A program made the position numbers and the translations under genes. Below, one piece after another: positions 18,116-27,890 of a stretch of 64,000 nucleotides of DNA. The notes below the pieces were generated by a model. That model worked only from the letters and a program-made list of their open reading frames with translations, searched no databases and was not told the origin of the DNA. This DNA is from Lachnospiraceae bacterium UBA4364 (GTDB taxonomy: Bacteria > Bacillota > Clostridia > Lachnospirales > Lachnospiraceae). The DNA is taken from the NCBI GenBank assembly GCA_002393955.1, contig DGSK01000045.1, positions 38,307 to 102,306 on the forward strand, in the 5' to 3' direction. The first letter of the stretch is position 1. The number at the start of each line of letters is the position of its first letter.

Positions 18116-19198
18116 TCAACTGGATTTTAATTCTTTCTTTTTTATTCCCAGAACACACCACCTTATGAAAGGTATGCGGCTCATGATTTCATACAGAAGG
18201 TAGGAGCCTACGAATGCTGCTATTGCAACCAACAGGTATACGATGACGGGGGCAAGAAACGGACATAATGAATGCAGATACCATCCACTGACCGCTATCA
18301 TCAGATAATGGAATACGTAGAGCCCCCATGATTTTTGGCACATCCACTTTGAGAAGGCATTGTCAAAATCCCCCCATTTCTTCATGAAGGCAAGTATACC
18401 GAGAGTTCCAAACCATGCGTATACATTGCACATGATTGTATCCAGAACTACGTGATCCGGATAAGGCTGACCTATATATAAAATCACGAAAGCTGCGCAA
18501 AATGCCAGGGCAAGTATGCTTAATAACAGCCAGTTTTTGCCAAGTCGCTCCATCACTTCGTCATGAGAAAACACAAAATATCCTATCAGGAAGCCCAGTC
18601 CGTAGATACCAAATCTGTACACCACTATTATCGGTGTGTTAAGTATCTGCGCAGCTCCATATACGGGTATGACAAGAAGTATAATTATCAAAAGGTTGGC
18701 TTTGCTGCAGATATTATAGAATCTGTCTTTTTCAATCTTTCTGATCAGTACTAGTATCAGGCTGAAGAACCAAAGCATCTGTACGTACCACAGAGGACCT
18801 GAGCCGCTGACTGCCATTATCAGGAAAAGGATTGGCTTTGGTACATTGCCCAAGGAATCAAATGCACCGGAGATCAGCATGTTGTAATAGCCAAGAATCC
18901 AGCCGAAAACCAGAAGGCCGATTGTTGATGGCACAAGATATTTTCTCGTCCTTACTCTGATGAATTCCTTTTCTGTTCGTTTAACTAGTTCATAGCGGGC
19001 TGACATGCCGGATACCACAAACAGAAGTAACATGAACCAGGGGTATACAATGTACTGATATGTATCTTGAGGCTGATGATTACTGAAAGGTCCGATGATT
19101 CCATGTTGTACTACACCGTTGAATATGTAAATCACATGATAGATAACAACTAGCACTACTGTTATCCAACGAATATTATCCAAATATACCTTTCTCAT
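18116..19198 (-). CDS. Acyltransferase family 3 membrane protein
   Basis: 360 residues from ATG 19198 (AAAGGTGG site); the longer frame to 19243 is less likely. Starts MRKVYLDNIRW, typical of acyltransferase-3 (OpgC/OafA) proteins where the early R/D and a nearby H (YHVIYIF) form the active region. About ten membrane segments. Such proteins O-acetylate or succinylate surface glycans. A terminator lies just upstream, so it has its own transcription unit. Confidence 0.8.
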   Translation of the reverse strand: MRKVYLDNIRWITVVLVVIYHVIYIFNGVVQHGIIGPFSNHQPQDTYQYIVYPWFMLLLFVVSGMSARYELVKRTEKEFIRVRTRKYLVPSTIGLLVFGWILGYYNMLISGAFDSLGNVPKPILFLIMAVSGSGPLWYVQMLWFFSLILVLIRKIEKDRFYNICSKANLLIIILLVIPVYGAAQILNTPIIVVYRFGIYGLGFLIGYFVFSHDEVMERLGKNWLLLSILALAFCAAFVILYIGQPYPDHVVLDTIMCNVYAWFGTLGILAFMKKWGDFDNAFSKWMCQKSWGLYVFHYLMIAVSGWYLHSLCPFLAPVIVYLLVAIAAFVGSYLLYEIMSRIPFIRWCVLGIKKKELKSS

Positions 19199-19243
19199 AT
19201 TTCTACCACCTTTGCCAAATATTTTAACATTTTTCTTAATCAT

Positions 19244-19282
19244 AAAAAAGTAAGCTCCGCCTGTCTATCAAGCGAAGCTTAC
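19244..19282 (-). terminator. Rho-independent terminator
   Basis: Minus strand GTAAGCTTCGC pairs with GCGGAGCTTAC followed by TTTTTT. It ends transcription arriving from 19453-19947 before the acyltransferase gene. Confidence 0.85.
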
Positions 19283-19302
19283 ATATTTTGCTAGTTTCGT
19301 TA

Positions 19303-19437
19303 AGGTTCTATTGTAGCAATTATCCCCGCCTTGCTTGCCTCCACATTTTTAGCCCCAGTGTATATGCCAAAAAAGGAATCACAGCAGTAATCAAAGCCGT
19401 CAGGCAACAAAACACTATTAAAAAACCAAATAGTCGG
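19303..19437 (-). pseudogene. EamA/DMT transporter C-terminal remnant
   Basis: Minus-strand translation gives TALITAVIPFLAYTLGLK and, after a one-base slip in an A-run, NVEASKAGIIATIEP, the conserved late segment of EamA-type drug/metabolite transporters. Nothing else of the gene remains on either side. Confidence 0.6.
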
Positions 19438-19452
19438 TTATGCTGAAAGTAA

Positions 19453-19947
19453 TTATCTCTTAACAGCAAAATTCATTATCCCATTAATAGTATGAATCAC
19501 AAAAAACGGAACAGCCGTTCCTGCTAACAGGTAATTGCTCTTCCAAAGGCCAAAGAACAGATAGTACAACGGTACAACGGCGAACTGACTTATTATAATC
19601 AGCCATCCATACTGATAACCCATATAATACATTGTCCATCCAATGAAGTTAATTACAATCATTAGAATCGCAAGAAAAAGGAATGTCTTTTCTTTGACGG
19701 TTTCTCTGGGAATAAGCTTAACATCATCCCTTACGATTAACATCAGCAGAATCATTGACAGCATGCCAAATATTCCCTGTACTGTCTCAATCCATTTTAT
19801 CTCATTCTGCATATTCATGATTGGATTTGATGCAGGGTTTATTATTGGCATAACAATATATGGGATTTCCTGTATCACAAAGGCTGATATACCTATAAAC
19901 GATATTCCCAAATAGTAATTCTTGAACAAATGTAAAAACTTTATCAT
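19453..19947 (-). CDS. Hypothetical membrane protein
   Basis: 164 residues with five predicted membrane segments and a GAGGATAGGTAAT site before ATG 19947. No family recognised. Followed by the EamA remnant and the terminator at 19244. Confidence 0.65.
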   Translation of the reverse strand: MIKFLHLFKNYYLGISFIGISAFVIQEIPYIVMPIINPASNPIMNMQNEIKWIETVQGIFGMLSMILLMLIVRDDVKLIPRETVKEKTFLFLAILMIVINFIGWTMYYMGYQYGWLIIISQFAVVPLYYLFFGLWKSNYLLAGTAVPFFVIHTINGIMNFAVKR

Positions 19948-20030
19948 ATTACCTATCCTCGGTAAAACCGTAAGTCATCTTTTTCTTCATTATGATTGCT
20001 AGCAAAATAATTTCATATAGGACTCCTGCA

Positions 20031-20237
20031 CTAAAGTTTTACCATCTTCAAATCGAATCTGCCGACGTTCTTCAATAGGTATTTGTGAAAAGAAAATGCA
20101 ATGGTATCAAACAGCAGACACAGTGTATCAAAATACCCCATAAGAGTAGCTTTTCTGTTTCTATATATTACAGTGTTCTTTTGATTTCTATATTCCATGC
20201 TTTCTTTTGTCTCCGGGTTAAATGTTTTTCTTTTCAT
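20031..20237 (-). CDS. Small hypothetical protein
   Basis: 68-residue frame with an AGGA site six bases before the ATG. Basic N-terminus, a hydrophobic centre (GYFDTLCLLFDTIAF), basic end. May be a real small protein or the start of a broken gene; nothing in it is recognised. Confidence 0.35.
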   Translation of the reverse strand: MKRKTFNPETKESMEYRNQKNTVIYRNRKATLMGYFDTLCLLFDTIAFSFHKYLLKNVGRFDLKMVKL

Positions 20238-20288
20238 CAATTTTCCTGTAAGCCATTTCCAGCATACTGATATTCAAAACCGCAAATA

Positions 20289-21038
20289 TCAGCAGGTAAA
20301 GTGGCATGACGGATATCCCGACTCTTTTGTCAGGCTGAGCCGTAAATCTGCAGGCTTTGTTTTTTCAAGGCACAGCATCACATTAGCCATATCACTGAAT
20401 TCTACAAATGCAATTGCGTCATCCTTTGGGCAACCGGTAGAGATTTTCCTTTCTATCAGCCGTTCCTTAAGCATAGCGGGATCCGCCTTTATTGAAATCG
20501 TGTAATCTGCAAAATCCGAAAGATCTCTCCATCCTTCTTCATCAAGAAGCAGGTAGTTTCCCTCAAGAATGATTATATCCCCATCTACAAAAACTGCGTT
20601 ATCAACAGGATTGTGGAGAAGTCGGTTATAAACCGGCCAGCCGCAGTTTTTCCCCGATGAAATTTCCCTTAGCTTGATTTTAAACTGTTCTATATCAAAT
20701 GTAACAGGTGCTCCTTTTATATCTACCATCTGAACCTTCCTGCCGTTGATATCTGCTGTATGGGAAATCAGATAATCCTGGTACCTGTGAAATCCATCCA
20801 TACCTATAGCCTGCACCTTCATGCCTGATATGACATCTCCGGAAAGATATTCCAAATAGCTTGAAAGCGTACTTTTCCCTGCACCGGGAGGCGCCGCAAG
20901 CATTACAATGAGCCGACGGCCTTTCCGTGAACGCATTTCCGACAAATGTTCCAAAAGCGGGATGAAGACTGATTTTATCTCTTCATCACTGTATGTGGCC
21001 TTAATCTCTATTCCGTTGTTATTAAATAAATATTCCAT
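20289..21038 (-). CDS. P-loop kinase of the uridine/pantothenate kinase type (YggC-like)
   Basis: About 249 residues. Walker A is APPGAGKST. Further motifs are GMDGFHRY, the substrate-site PVYNRLLHNP and DIIILEGNYLLL (Walker B plus the LEGNY signature of the YggC/YfdG-like kinases). These phosphorylate a nucleoside- or sugar-like small molecule; the substrate is unknown. The start is uncertain: ATG codons at 21038, 21047 and 21059 all lack a good ribosome site, and the gene follows 14 bases or less after the upstream stop, suggesting coupled translation. Confidence 0.7.
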   Translation of the reverse strand: MEYLFNNNGIEIKATYSDEEIKSVFIPLLEHLSEMRSRKGRRLIVMLAAPPGAGKSTLSSYLEYLSGDVISGMKVQAIGMDGFHRYQDYLISHTADINGRKVQMVDIKGAPVTFDIEQFKIKLREISSGKNCGWPVYNRLLHNPVDNAVFVDGDIIILEGNYLLLDEEGWRDLSDFADYTISIKADPAMLKERLIERKISTGCPKDDAIAFVEFSDMANVMLCLEKTKPADLRLSLTKESGYPSCHFTC

Positions 21039-21051
21039 AGTCCCGGACATT

Positions 21052-21969
21052 CTACACATCTGTATTTTCTTTTTTCTCAACCAGCGGGATATCCTTGTTT
21101 GAACTTCCTCCGGGTTTATATCTCATAAGATTATCAATGACCATCTGAACCTGAAATTCATTTAATTCTATCTCTACATCATGAAGCTCTCCGCTTTCCG
21201 GAAGCCGTACATGAATTACCGCATAATTCTGATACTCATCGGATGAATATATTCCATCCTCATATTTCTTCAGGCGGACTACTTTTCTTGATATGCCTTC
21301 CACAAGTCTGTAATCCACAGCATATACTTTTTTTTCCGAAAAAGCATGTATATGCGTCGAACCGAATGCAAACCCGTTTTTCTTATATGTTAATAACCGG
21401 CTGTTTTTATATGATGCATTCAGAGCCTCGTAATCTATATCGCCTTTTAGCCATCTTCTTACCGGCATACCTGTATACTCGGAAAATACCATATAGAAGA
21501 GAATTCCAAACAGGATCATGCCGACTACGGAAAGGATGTAACTTCCCGAAAAAAGGGCGCAGACACTGCAAAACATCAAAAATAAAAAGAACACCATCCA
21601 GATAATGAGATTTCCTCTCCTGAATCTCTTTAACAGATCCTTCTTTAAATCAGGAATCTCCGGACGTTCAAATGGGTGTTCATTAATATATGTCAGATAT
21701 TTGCTATGCCACTCAGAACTTTCGAAATATTCACCTCCGGCTATCTGACTGCTCCTTTGCTGAGCCTTTTGATCAGCCCTGTTTTCTTTTATGTAAGCAT
21801 ATATCAGATATAATATCAGCAAAGGGCAAACGATAAATGCTGCCAGCCTGCCTGCCTCATCTCCTCTTATGAAGAAGAAAAAAAGCCCTATCACGATCGT
21901 CGATATTATATATATGATAAGTTCCTTAAATGTCATTTTATGAGGAAACCTGTTTCTGTCAGACGCCAT
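21052..21969 (-). CDS. Hypothetical membrane protein with PH-like C-terminal region
   Basis: 305 residues from ATG 21969 (GTGAGGTGG site). Two pairs of membrane segments (about 18-58 and 120-165) flank a hydrophilic loop; residues about 190-290 form a beta-rich soluble part (EKKVYAVDYRLVEGISRKVV...). Layout is like 9587-10609 and 22260-23240. Not recognised. Co-transcribed with the downstream kinase. Confidence 0.6.
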   Translation of the reverse strand: MASDRNRFPHKMTFKELIIYIISTIVIGLFFFFIRGDEAGRLAAFIVCPLLILYLIYAYIKENRADQKAQQRSSQIAGGEYFESSEWHSKYLTYINEHPFERPEIPDLKKDLLKRFRRGNLIIWMVFFLFLMFCSVCALFSGSYILSVVGMILFGILFYMVFSEYTGMPVRRWLKGDIDYEALNASYKNSRLLTYKKNGFAFGSTHIHAFSEKKVYAVDYRLVEGISRKVVRLKKYEDGIYSSDEYQNYAVIHVRLPESGELHDVEIELNEFQVQMVIDNLMRYKPGGSSNKDIPLVEKKENTDV

Positions 21970-22052
21970 TGCCACCTCACTTACGCTCTGCAGTATATGC
22001 TGAATTTTCCATTTTCCCTATTATACTTTTCCGGCCTGCGAAATACATAATA

Positions 22053-22072
22053 TACTAAAACTTCCCGCACAC
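22053..22072 (+). repeat. 5' end fragment of dispersed hairpin element
   Basis: ACTAAAACTTCCCGCACAC matches the left end of the element at 15312 with one change; the rest of the element is missing. Confidence 0.5.
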
Positions 22073-22259
22073 TTAAGTGACTCAGAACAGTTGTAAAAGG
22101 TTTTATCATTGACAGGTAAATGATAACACTACAATCATAAGGGAGCAAGAAAAGCGAAAGTATTGAAATAGTCTTTTCACTATGCTAAAGTAACATCGCA
22201 CACTGAAACAGAAAAAATTTTATTCCCGGTAAATAATTATACACAGGCGATCAGAGAAA

Positions 22260-23240
22260 ATGGAACGTGAAATATTTAAAAGTAAACCACTCAGGGGATT
22301 TCCGGCAGGATTTGTGCGCGGATTTATATTTGGCACTGTATTCCTGCTGATAGCACTGGCTCTGGGAATGGACGATGATATGTATATCCCGCTGTTAGGA
22401 GCTTTCGTTGTACTTGGCGGCATCATCGGTGTCATATGCTGTATCGGAAAAAAAATAGAAGCTGATGAAAACGGCGTGTATCTGAAGAAAAAAGAGTATC
22501 TCTTTACGGAAAATGATATGTATATGAATGTTCATACACATTATTATCATGCTATCCCCGTGACAGAAAGATACATAAGTGTATCCGGTAAGAACGGTAA
22601 ACGAACGATAAAGTGTTCGTTTCTTGGAGGTCAGGATGCCGGCAGACTGGCAAAGATCGTAGAAGACGGTATGAGAAAAAAGTATCAGACTGAATCTGAT
22701 GACTTTGAACTAAATGATGTGTCAGTCCGGTATTTCCCCATACCTGTGGCTGAACTGACTGAAACGATAGATAAAAGGTGCAGGCTGCATATTAATTTAA
22801 TGTTCTGGATACTGACAGCATTTTTTTCATTGATACTGATATCTATGATCATACAGGATCAGCTTGAGGACTACGGACTTGGGTTTTTGGGGTACATGGC
22901 TTTAAATGTGCTGATACTGGGCAGTGTTAGTTTTTTCATATGCGGAAAATTTAAAAAATCTGCGAAAAAGATTCCATATGCGATCATGCTGAGCGATGGT
23001 CAATGTTTTATAGATGGCAAAACATTCCGAAGAACGGATATGAAGAGCATTGTGATGACTGCCAATAAGGGTTCCGGCACCGGCGATATGCGAAAGCTGG
23101 TTTTTTATGAAAAAAACGGAAATATCAGTGAATACAATTTCGGATTCAGAGCTGACCGGAAAGGATTACCGGGATACGAACAGCTGGTAGAAGCAATAAA
23201 AGAAAACTTTGGCGAAATTTTCTCATACGATATGTGTTAA
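22260..23240 (+). CDS. Hypothetical membrane protein
   Basis: 326 residues. Two membrane segments near the N-terminus (about 18-58), a soluble stretch, two more (about 178-225) and a C-terminal beta-rich part (SDGQCFIDGKTFRRTDMKSIVM). No strong ribosome site. Same general design as 21052-21969, so perhaps related. An inverted repeat TTATCATT/AATGATAA overlapping a TTGACA lies near 22103-22127 and may be its regulated promoter. Confidence 0.6.
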   Translation: MEREIFKSKPLRGFPAGFVRGFIFGTVFLLIALALGMDDDMYIPLLGAFVVLGGIIGVICCIGKKIEADENGVYLKKKEYLFTENDMYMNVHTHYYHAIPVTERYISVSGKNGKRTIKCSFLGGQDAGRLAKIVEDGMRKKYQTESDDFELNDVSVRYFPIPVAELTETIDKRCRLHINLMFWILTAFFSLILISMIIQDQLEDYGLGFLGYMALNVLILGSVSFFICGKFKKSAKKIPYAIMLSDGQCFIDGKTFRRTDMKSIVMTANKGSGTGDMRKLVFYEKNGNISEYNFGFRADRKGLPGYEQLVEAIKENFGEIFSYDMC

Positions 23241-23292
23241 ACAATACACATTCTCACGGATGTCGATCCTTTCCCACCCATCTTCATATAAA

Positions 23293-23853
23293 TCATGTAT
23301 CAGAAGCTTCACTCGTCAGTGCCTCCAACTCGTGGACACAATTATCGCACCACTCTTTTATCATCTTTTCATACATGATTCCGAAATCTATTGTGAACTT
23401 CCAGTACAGTGCCTTCAGCGGATCGTCTATCATTTTTTGATAGTCCCCTGTCGCCTGCACCGCATCCGACTGACCGTCCGGAAATACCTTCTCTTTCTCG
23501 GGAAGGGTTTTGAAATATTCTATATTTTCAGCGATACTGCATTCCCCCCGGAAAAAAGTCCTCATAAGGATATAATTGCGTATAGTGCCCTGTTCGTCCT
23601 CTTCCTTCAGCCACCGAACCAGCTCTTTTCTGCCTTCATCGGTAATGGAATGTATGTTTTTGTCCGGCTTTCCCTTCTGCTCCACGTGAGAAGATGTGAT
23701 CCAGCCGTTCTTTTCCAACGCCTGCAGCTCGCGGTAGATCTGACTGGTCTGTGCCTGCCAGAAATGATTAAGAGAATCCTTAAAAACTGTCCGGATCTCA
23801 TATCCTGTCATATCACCGTAATTCAGCAATCCTAAAATCCCATGCTTTAACAT
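23293..23853 (-). CDS. PadR family transcriptional repressor
   Basis: 186 residues, ATG 23853 after GGAGAGAAAAT. Residues 1-85 are a PadR winged helix (LKHGILGLLNYGDMTGYEI, QTSQIYRELQALEKNGWI, YSITDEGR-type RKEL). Residues 90-180 are the helical C-terminal dimerisation part of the larger (VirAct/AphA) subgroup. PadR proteins bind palindromes overlapping promoters and release them on ligand binding. Two such palindromes are in its own promoter (23867-23919) and two near-identical ones at 15191-15245, which predicts autoregulation and control of the FMN-reductase fusion gene. Confidence 0.85.
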   Translation of the reverse strand: MLKHGILGLLNYGDMTGYEIRTVFKDSLNHFWQAQTSQIYRELQALEKNGWITSSHVEQKGKPDKNIHSITDEGRKELVRWLKEEDEQGTIRNYILMRTFFRGECSIAENIEYFKTLPEKEKVFPDGQSDAVQATGDYQKMIDDPLKALYWKFTIDFGIMYEKMIKEWCDNCVHELEALTSEASDT

Positions 23854-23866
23854 ATTTTCTCTCCGC

Positions 23867-23919
23867 TATTCCACAAGTAGAATATGTTCCATTATAATTA
23901 TACTTGTGTAATATGTCAA
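23867..23919 (-). promoter_or_regulatory. padR promoter with two operators
   Basis: Minus strand TTGACA (23919-23914), 17-base spacer, TATAAT (23896-23891). The spacer holds an imperfect ATTACAC/GTATAAT palindrome; a second one, TATTCTACTTGTGGAATA, occupies 23884-23867 just downstream. Spacing and sequence mirror 15191-15245. Confidence 0.75.
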
Positions 23920-23985
23920 TTACAGTAAACGAATATAATTAATCCCTTTTTGCAATTATGTGTCCAGTATAAGAATTGCCTGCAT

Positions 23986-25545
23986 TTATATCTTAGTCGT
24001 CCATTTCGAGCAGTCCCAGACCTGCGTTGCAAGATCTTCGTAAAACTCCGGTTCATGGCAGACCATCAGTATGCTGCCTTTGTACGCCTTGAGCGCCCTG
24101 TGCAGCTCCTCTTTTGCATCTACATCCAGATGGTTGGTAGGCTCATCAAGTACCAGCAGATTTGATTCCCTGTTGATAAGCTTGCATAACCGTACCTTTG
24201 CCTGCTCTCCTCCGGATAAGACCTTGCATTTGCTCTCTATGTGCTTGGTAGTCAGGCCGCATTTGGCCAGTGCAGAACGCACCTCATACTGACTGAAACC
24301 GGGAAACTCATTCCATATTTCCTGCAGGCATGTTGTTTCTATATCCGGAGACATCTCCTGCTGAAAGTATCCGATCTCAAGATTCTCACCAAGCTCCACG
24401 CTTCCTTTGATCGCAGGTATCAGACCCAGAATACTTTTTAGCAGAGTAGTCTTCCCGATACCATTAGCTCCGGTGAGAACGATGCGGCTGCCTCTTTCCA
24501 TACTGATGTTCAGCGCCGAGGACAAAGGCTCATCATAGCCGATGACCAGGTCTTTTGTCTCAAAAATTATCCTTCCCGGTGTACGGGCATTTCTGAAATT
24601 GAATTCCGGCTTAGGTTTCTCCTGGATCTTTTCGATAATATCCATATTATCCAGCTTCTTCTGTCTGGACATAGCCATATTTCTGGTAGCCACCCTCGCC
24701 TTATTCCTGGCAACAAAATCCTTAAGTTCCGATATCTCCTGCTGCTGGCGGTTGTAAGCAGCTTCGCGCTGAGCCTTCTTCACCTCATAGACTTCCAGGA
24801 ACTTATCATAATCACCCACATAGCGGTCAAGGCTGTGAAAATTCCCGTCCATGTGGTAGACGATATTTATCACACTGTTTAAGAAGGGGATATCATGAGA
24901 TATCAGAATGAAGGCATTTTCATAATCCTGCAGATATTTCTTCAGCCATTCTATATGCTCTGCATCCAGATAATTGGTGGGCTCATCCAGAAGCAATATG
25001 TCCGGCTTCTCCAAAAGAAGCTTTCCCAGCAGAATCTTTGTACGCTGCCCGCCTGAAAGCTCCGTGACATCACGGTCAAGTCCCAGATCCAGCAGACCCA
25101 GGGCTCTCGCCACCTCTTCCACCTTTGCATCTATCATATAGAAATCACGATTGGTGAGGACATCCTGTATCGTACCGGTCTCCTCCATATATTCCGTCAT
25201 TTCCTCTTCGGTAGCGTCTGCCATCTTTTCATACAGTTCATTCATACGCGCTTCCATGGCAAACAGCGGCTCAAAGGCGCTTGCGAGAACATCCTTTATG
25301 CTCATGCCGGACTTAAGGACGGCATGTTGGTCCAGATATCCCGCCTTTACATTTTTTGCCCATTCGATCTTACCCTCATCCGGCATTAGCTTACCGGTTA
25401 TTATATTCATGAAAGTGGATTTGCCCTCGCCGTTGGCTCCCACCAGTCCTATATGTTCCCCCGCAAGAAGTCGGAAGGATACGTCCTCAAAGATCGCCCT
25501 GTCCCCAAAGCCGTGGGTAAGATGCTCTACATTTAAAATGCTCAT
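23986..25545 (-). CDS. ABC-F family ATP-binding protein
   Basis: 519 residues, soluble, two ATP-binding cassettes in one chain and no membrane segment. Walker A GANGEGKST and GANGIGKTT, signatures LSGGQ and LSGGE, Walker B ILLLDEPTNYLD and LLVLDEPTNHLD. The linker between them (about 245-320) is charged and helical (KKAQREAAYNRQQQEI), as expected for the P-site tRNA interaction motif. ABC-F proteins act on ribosomes, as translation factors or antibiotic protection proteins. The short C-terminus and overall form are closest to the YkpA/YbiT group; resistance cannot be inferred. Confidence 0.85.
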   Translation of the reverse strand: MSILNVEHLTHGFGDRAIFEDVSFRLLAGEHIGLVGANGEGKSTFMNIITGKLMPDEGKIEWAKNVKAGYLDQHAVLKSGMSIKDVLASAFEPLFAMEARMNELYEKMADATEEEMTEYMEETGTIQDVLTNRDFYMIDAKVEEVARALGLLDLGLDRDVTELSGGQRTKILLGKLLLEKPDILLLDEPTNYLDAEHIEWLKKYLQDYENAFILISHDIPFLNSVINIVYHMDGNFHSLDRYVGDYDKFLEVYEVKKAQREAAYNRQQQEISELKDFVARNKARVATRNMAMSRQKKLDNMDIIEKIQEKPKPEFNFRNARTPGRIIFETKDLVIGYDEPLSSALNISMERGSRIVLTGANGIGKTTLLKSILGLIPAIKGSVELGENLEIGYFQQEMSPDIETTCLQEIWNEFPGFSQYEVRSALAKCGLTTKHIESKCKVLSGGEQAKVRLCKLINRESNLLVLDEPTNHLDVDAKEELHRALKAYKGSILMVCHEPEFYEDLATQVWDCSKWTTKI

Positions 25546-25645
25546 TTATTCACGCTCCGATATCCTGAATCTTCTTTTCTTTTATAATATCTTTAGAAAT
25601 ACGTACTTTTTTTTGAATGCATTTCTGACAGATGTTTCAAGCATC

Positions 25646-27424
25646 CTAGAGCTTAACAACTTTATTTTTTCCGCTTGTCTTCCCGGAGTAAAGTGCCTTG
25701 TCCACTCTATTGCAGGAACGGTCGGCTTTTTCTCCTTTAACAATACCGGTCACACCGATGCTGACTGTCTGTGAAGGAACACCCTCATACGAAACCATAG
25801 AGAATGACACACGAATAAGTTCAGCTATCTGAAATGCCCTGTCGTCATCTGTGTCCGGAAGAAGTATCATAAATTCCTCTCCGCCCCATCTTCCTATCTT
25901 TCCATCAGGTGCATTTTTTGAAATCACATCATTCATAGTCTCCGCAAGTTTGATAAGTACTTCATCACCTTTATCGTGACCATATGTATCATTTACCGCT
26001 TTAAAATTATCAATATCCAGCATGATGAGACTGCTTGAAATTTTGCCATGCTCGTCTTCACTGTTATTGATCTGTTCAGCTTTTTCGATGATCAGTCTCT
26101 GAATTTCTTTTCTGTTAAGTACTTTGGTAAGACCATCGGTAATAGCTGCCAGCAAGAGCTTTTCATTTGCCACTTCCAGCTCCTCGGTTGAAGCCTGGAT
26201 AAATGTGGCAAGCCTGTTGATCATGGAAACTCTTCCTGTAAATTCCTGATTGTTTTTATTTACATCTGCCATGGCATCGAGATTACGCTTGCCTTCTCTC
26301 ATAGCGGCAATAACAAGCGTTACATTATGCTGGTTTACTTTTCCGTTGGTACGAAGAAACTCGCCTGATGTATAAAATCCCGAAGTGGGCGCAACTGACT
26401 GGAAAGGTTTTGTCTCTTTGCTTACCTCGTTGTCGCCCCAGTATGTACGTCTTGCGGCACATGAAAATACAGAAATTACTTCCGGTATGAACTCTTTTAA
26501 CTTAACAGCTTCCTCATCAACACAGGAAAGTATCGTCCAGGGATCGCCGTATGCAATCCTTGCCTTGACATTTTCTCTTATATCGGCTGTCATGACCAAT
26601 GCTCCGTCAGGCCTTGCTGCCGTAGGAGCTCTCATTATGTTTATTCCGTTATACTCATATAAGAAAGGAAACTCCAGTGTATTACCGAAGAAATTCTCAT
26701 CATTCTTGATATTAAGATATTTATAATAAGTCTCGTATGCCGGTCTTCCGTCAAGCTCATACAGAATGGGGCCCTCTGCTTTTGTTACCTCAAGCTTTCT
26801 GCCAAGAGGCTTCCATCCTGTTATAAATGTAGAGGTAACATTGAAATCTTCGCCACCCATAAGTGCAAATACTACGGCATGATCGGTTATTTTGCCGGCA
26901 GATGAAAATACACAGGCATAATCTGAATTAATGTCAATATTAAATGAGCCGCCCCCGAAAAACTGTACACTCTCAGGAAGATCATCAAAACTCTCGCAGA
27001 AATCTGACATGGACATACCTCTGATGGTGGCATATGTCATGACGCATTTACACCATTGGTTTTCATTAACTTCCTTAATTAAAGATGAGGCTACTTCCTG
27101 CTTGTTTTCATCACTTAACGGATACTGCAGGATTTTAATCTTTGTTGTGAAATATTCGAATACCGTGCAGACTACCACGATCTCAGCCTTACTGAATTCC
27201 CCGATAAAGATATTACCGTTTGTTGAGCTTCCGATATAGTGTGCCCCCGGCATCTCTTTCTCAATAGCCGCACAGATTATCTCTATCTTTGAATAGTTCA
27301 GTTTATTGCTGTAAATCTGAAAAAAAACATCACTTGTAACTGAAGATTTTTTCCACTGATTGATTTTCTTAAGGCTGTTTACAAACTTATCTTCATTTTC
27401 ATATTCAAATTGGAATTGTCTCAT
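25646..27424 (-). CDS. FIST sensor domain diguanylate cyclase
   Basis: 592 residues, ATG 27424 after AAAGGGGGGCA. Residues about 30-370 form FIST N and C domains (GAHYIGSSTNGNIFIG, FGGGSFNID, APTSGFYTSGEF), which are thought to bind small ligands such as amino acids. A short coiled stretch follows, then a GGDEF domain (about 430-590) with the active GGEEF form, DGLTKVLNRKEI and MLDIDNFKAVNDTYGHDKGD. The RxxD inhibition site is absent (NAPD at that position), so product feedback is not expected. No membrane segment. It probably makes c-di-GMP in response to a cytoplasmic ligand. Confidence 0.85.
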   Translation of the reverse strand: MRQFQFEYENEDKFVNSLKKINQWKKSSVTSDVFFQIYSNKLNYSKIEIICAAIEKEMPGAHYIGSSTNGNIFIGEFSKAEIVVVCTVFEYFTTKIKILQYPLSDENKQEVASSLIKEVNENQWCKCVMTYATIRGMSMSDFCESFDDLPESVQFFGGGSFNIDINSDYACVFSSAGKITDHAVVFALMGGEDFNVTSTFITGWKPLGRKLEVTKAEGPILYELDGRPAYETYYKYLNIKNDENFFGNTLEFPFLYEYNGINIMRAPTAARPDGALVMTADIRENVKARIAYGDPWTILSCVDEEAVKLKEFIPEVISVFSCAARRTYWGDNEVSKETKPFQSVAPTSGFYTSGEFLRTNGKVNQHNVTLVIAAMREGKRNLDAMADVNKNNQEFTGRVSMINRLATFIQASTEELEVANEKLLLAAITDGLTKVLNRKEIQRLIIEKAEQINNSEDEHGKISSSLIMLDIDNFKAVNDTYGHDKGDEVLIKLAETMNDVISKNAPDGKIGRWGGEEFMILLPDTDDDRAFQIAELIRVSFSMVSYEGVPSQTVSIGVTGIVKGEKADRSCNRVDKALYSGKTSGKNKVVKL

Positions 27425-27452
27425 ATAAATGCCCCCCTTTATATTCGATACT

Positions 27453-27683
27453 TCAGTTTACATTACTGATACTTATTATAACAGAACTCAGCGGGAACCG
27501 TATTGAGTATGAACATAGTTTATTCAGATTTTTCTTTACGCTTATATCATCCACCTTATAAAATATTACAAGCTCTGCCCGGCGTACCTGCTCAGCAAGA
27601 ACTGGGCGCATATTGTCGGAATAAAGCTTGAATGTAGAGGCATCCAATACAGTAATCTCCATAACATCATCCCATGTGATCAT
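27453..27683 (-). pseudogene. G3E/CobW-type GTPase fragment
   Basis: The first 45 residues (MEITVLDASTFKLYSDNM, ...QVRRAELVIFYKVDD) resemble the middle of a G3E-family P-loop GTPase (metallochaperone group), where an asparagine-lysine/cysteine motif would follow. The frame then becomes unrelated. No Walker A or start context, hence a remnant. Confidence 0.4.
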
Positions 27684-27771
27684 TTGATACTCATAAGGGC
27701 AAAAGCAAGGGAAAGATTACATGACAACACAGTATAACACGAAATGGCAAGTGGCTGCTGAAATGCTCATA

Positions 27772-27828
27772 GAAAAGCCCCGGCACATCTGACCTGATAT
27801 GGGTTTCACGATGTGTCAGGGCTTTTTC
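27772..27828. terminator. Terminator hairpin after Big_2/LysM gene
   Basis: AAAAGCCC and GGGCTTTTT enclose an inner GCACATC/GATGTGT stem. T-runs on both sides mean it can work in both directions; on the minus strand it follows the gene ending at 27891. Confidence 0.8.
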
Positions 27829-27890
27829 TTATATATTTCCAGGTTCTGTTTTATAGTTGGTTCCGATATGGACAGAATAGCATCAAAGCA

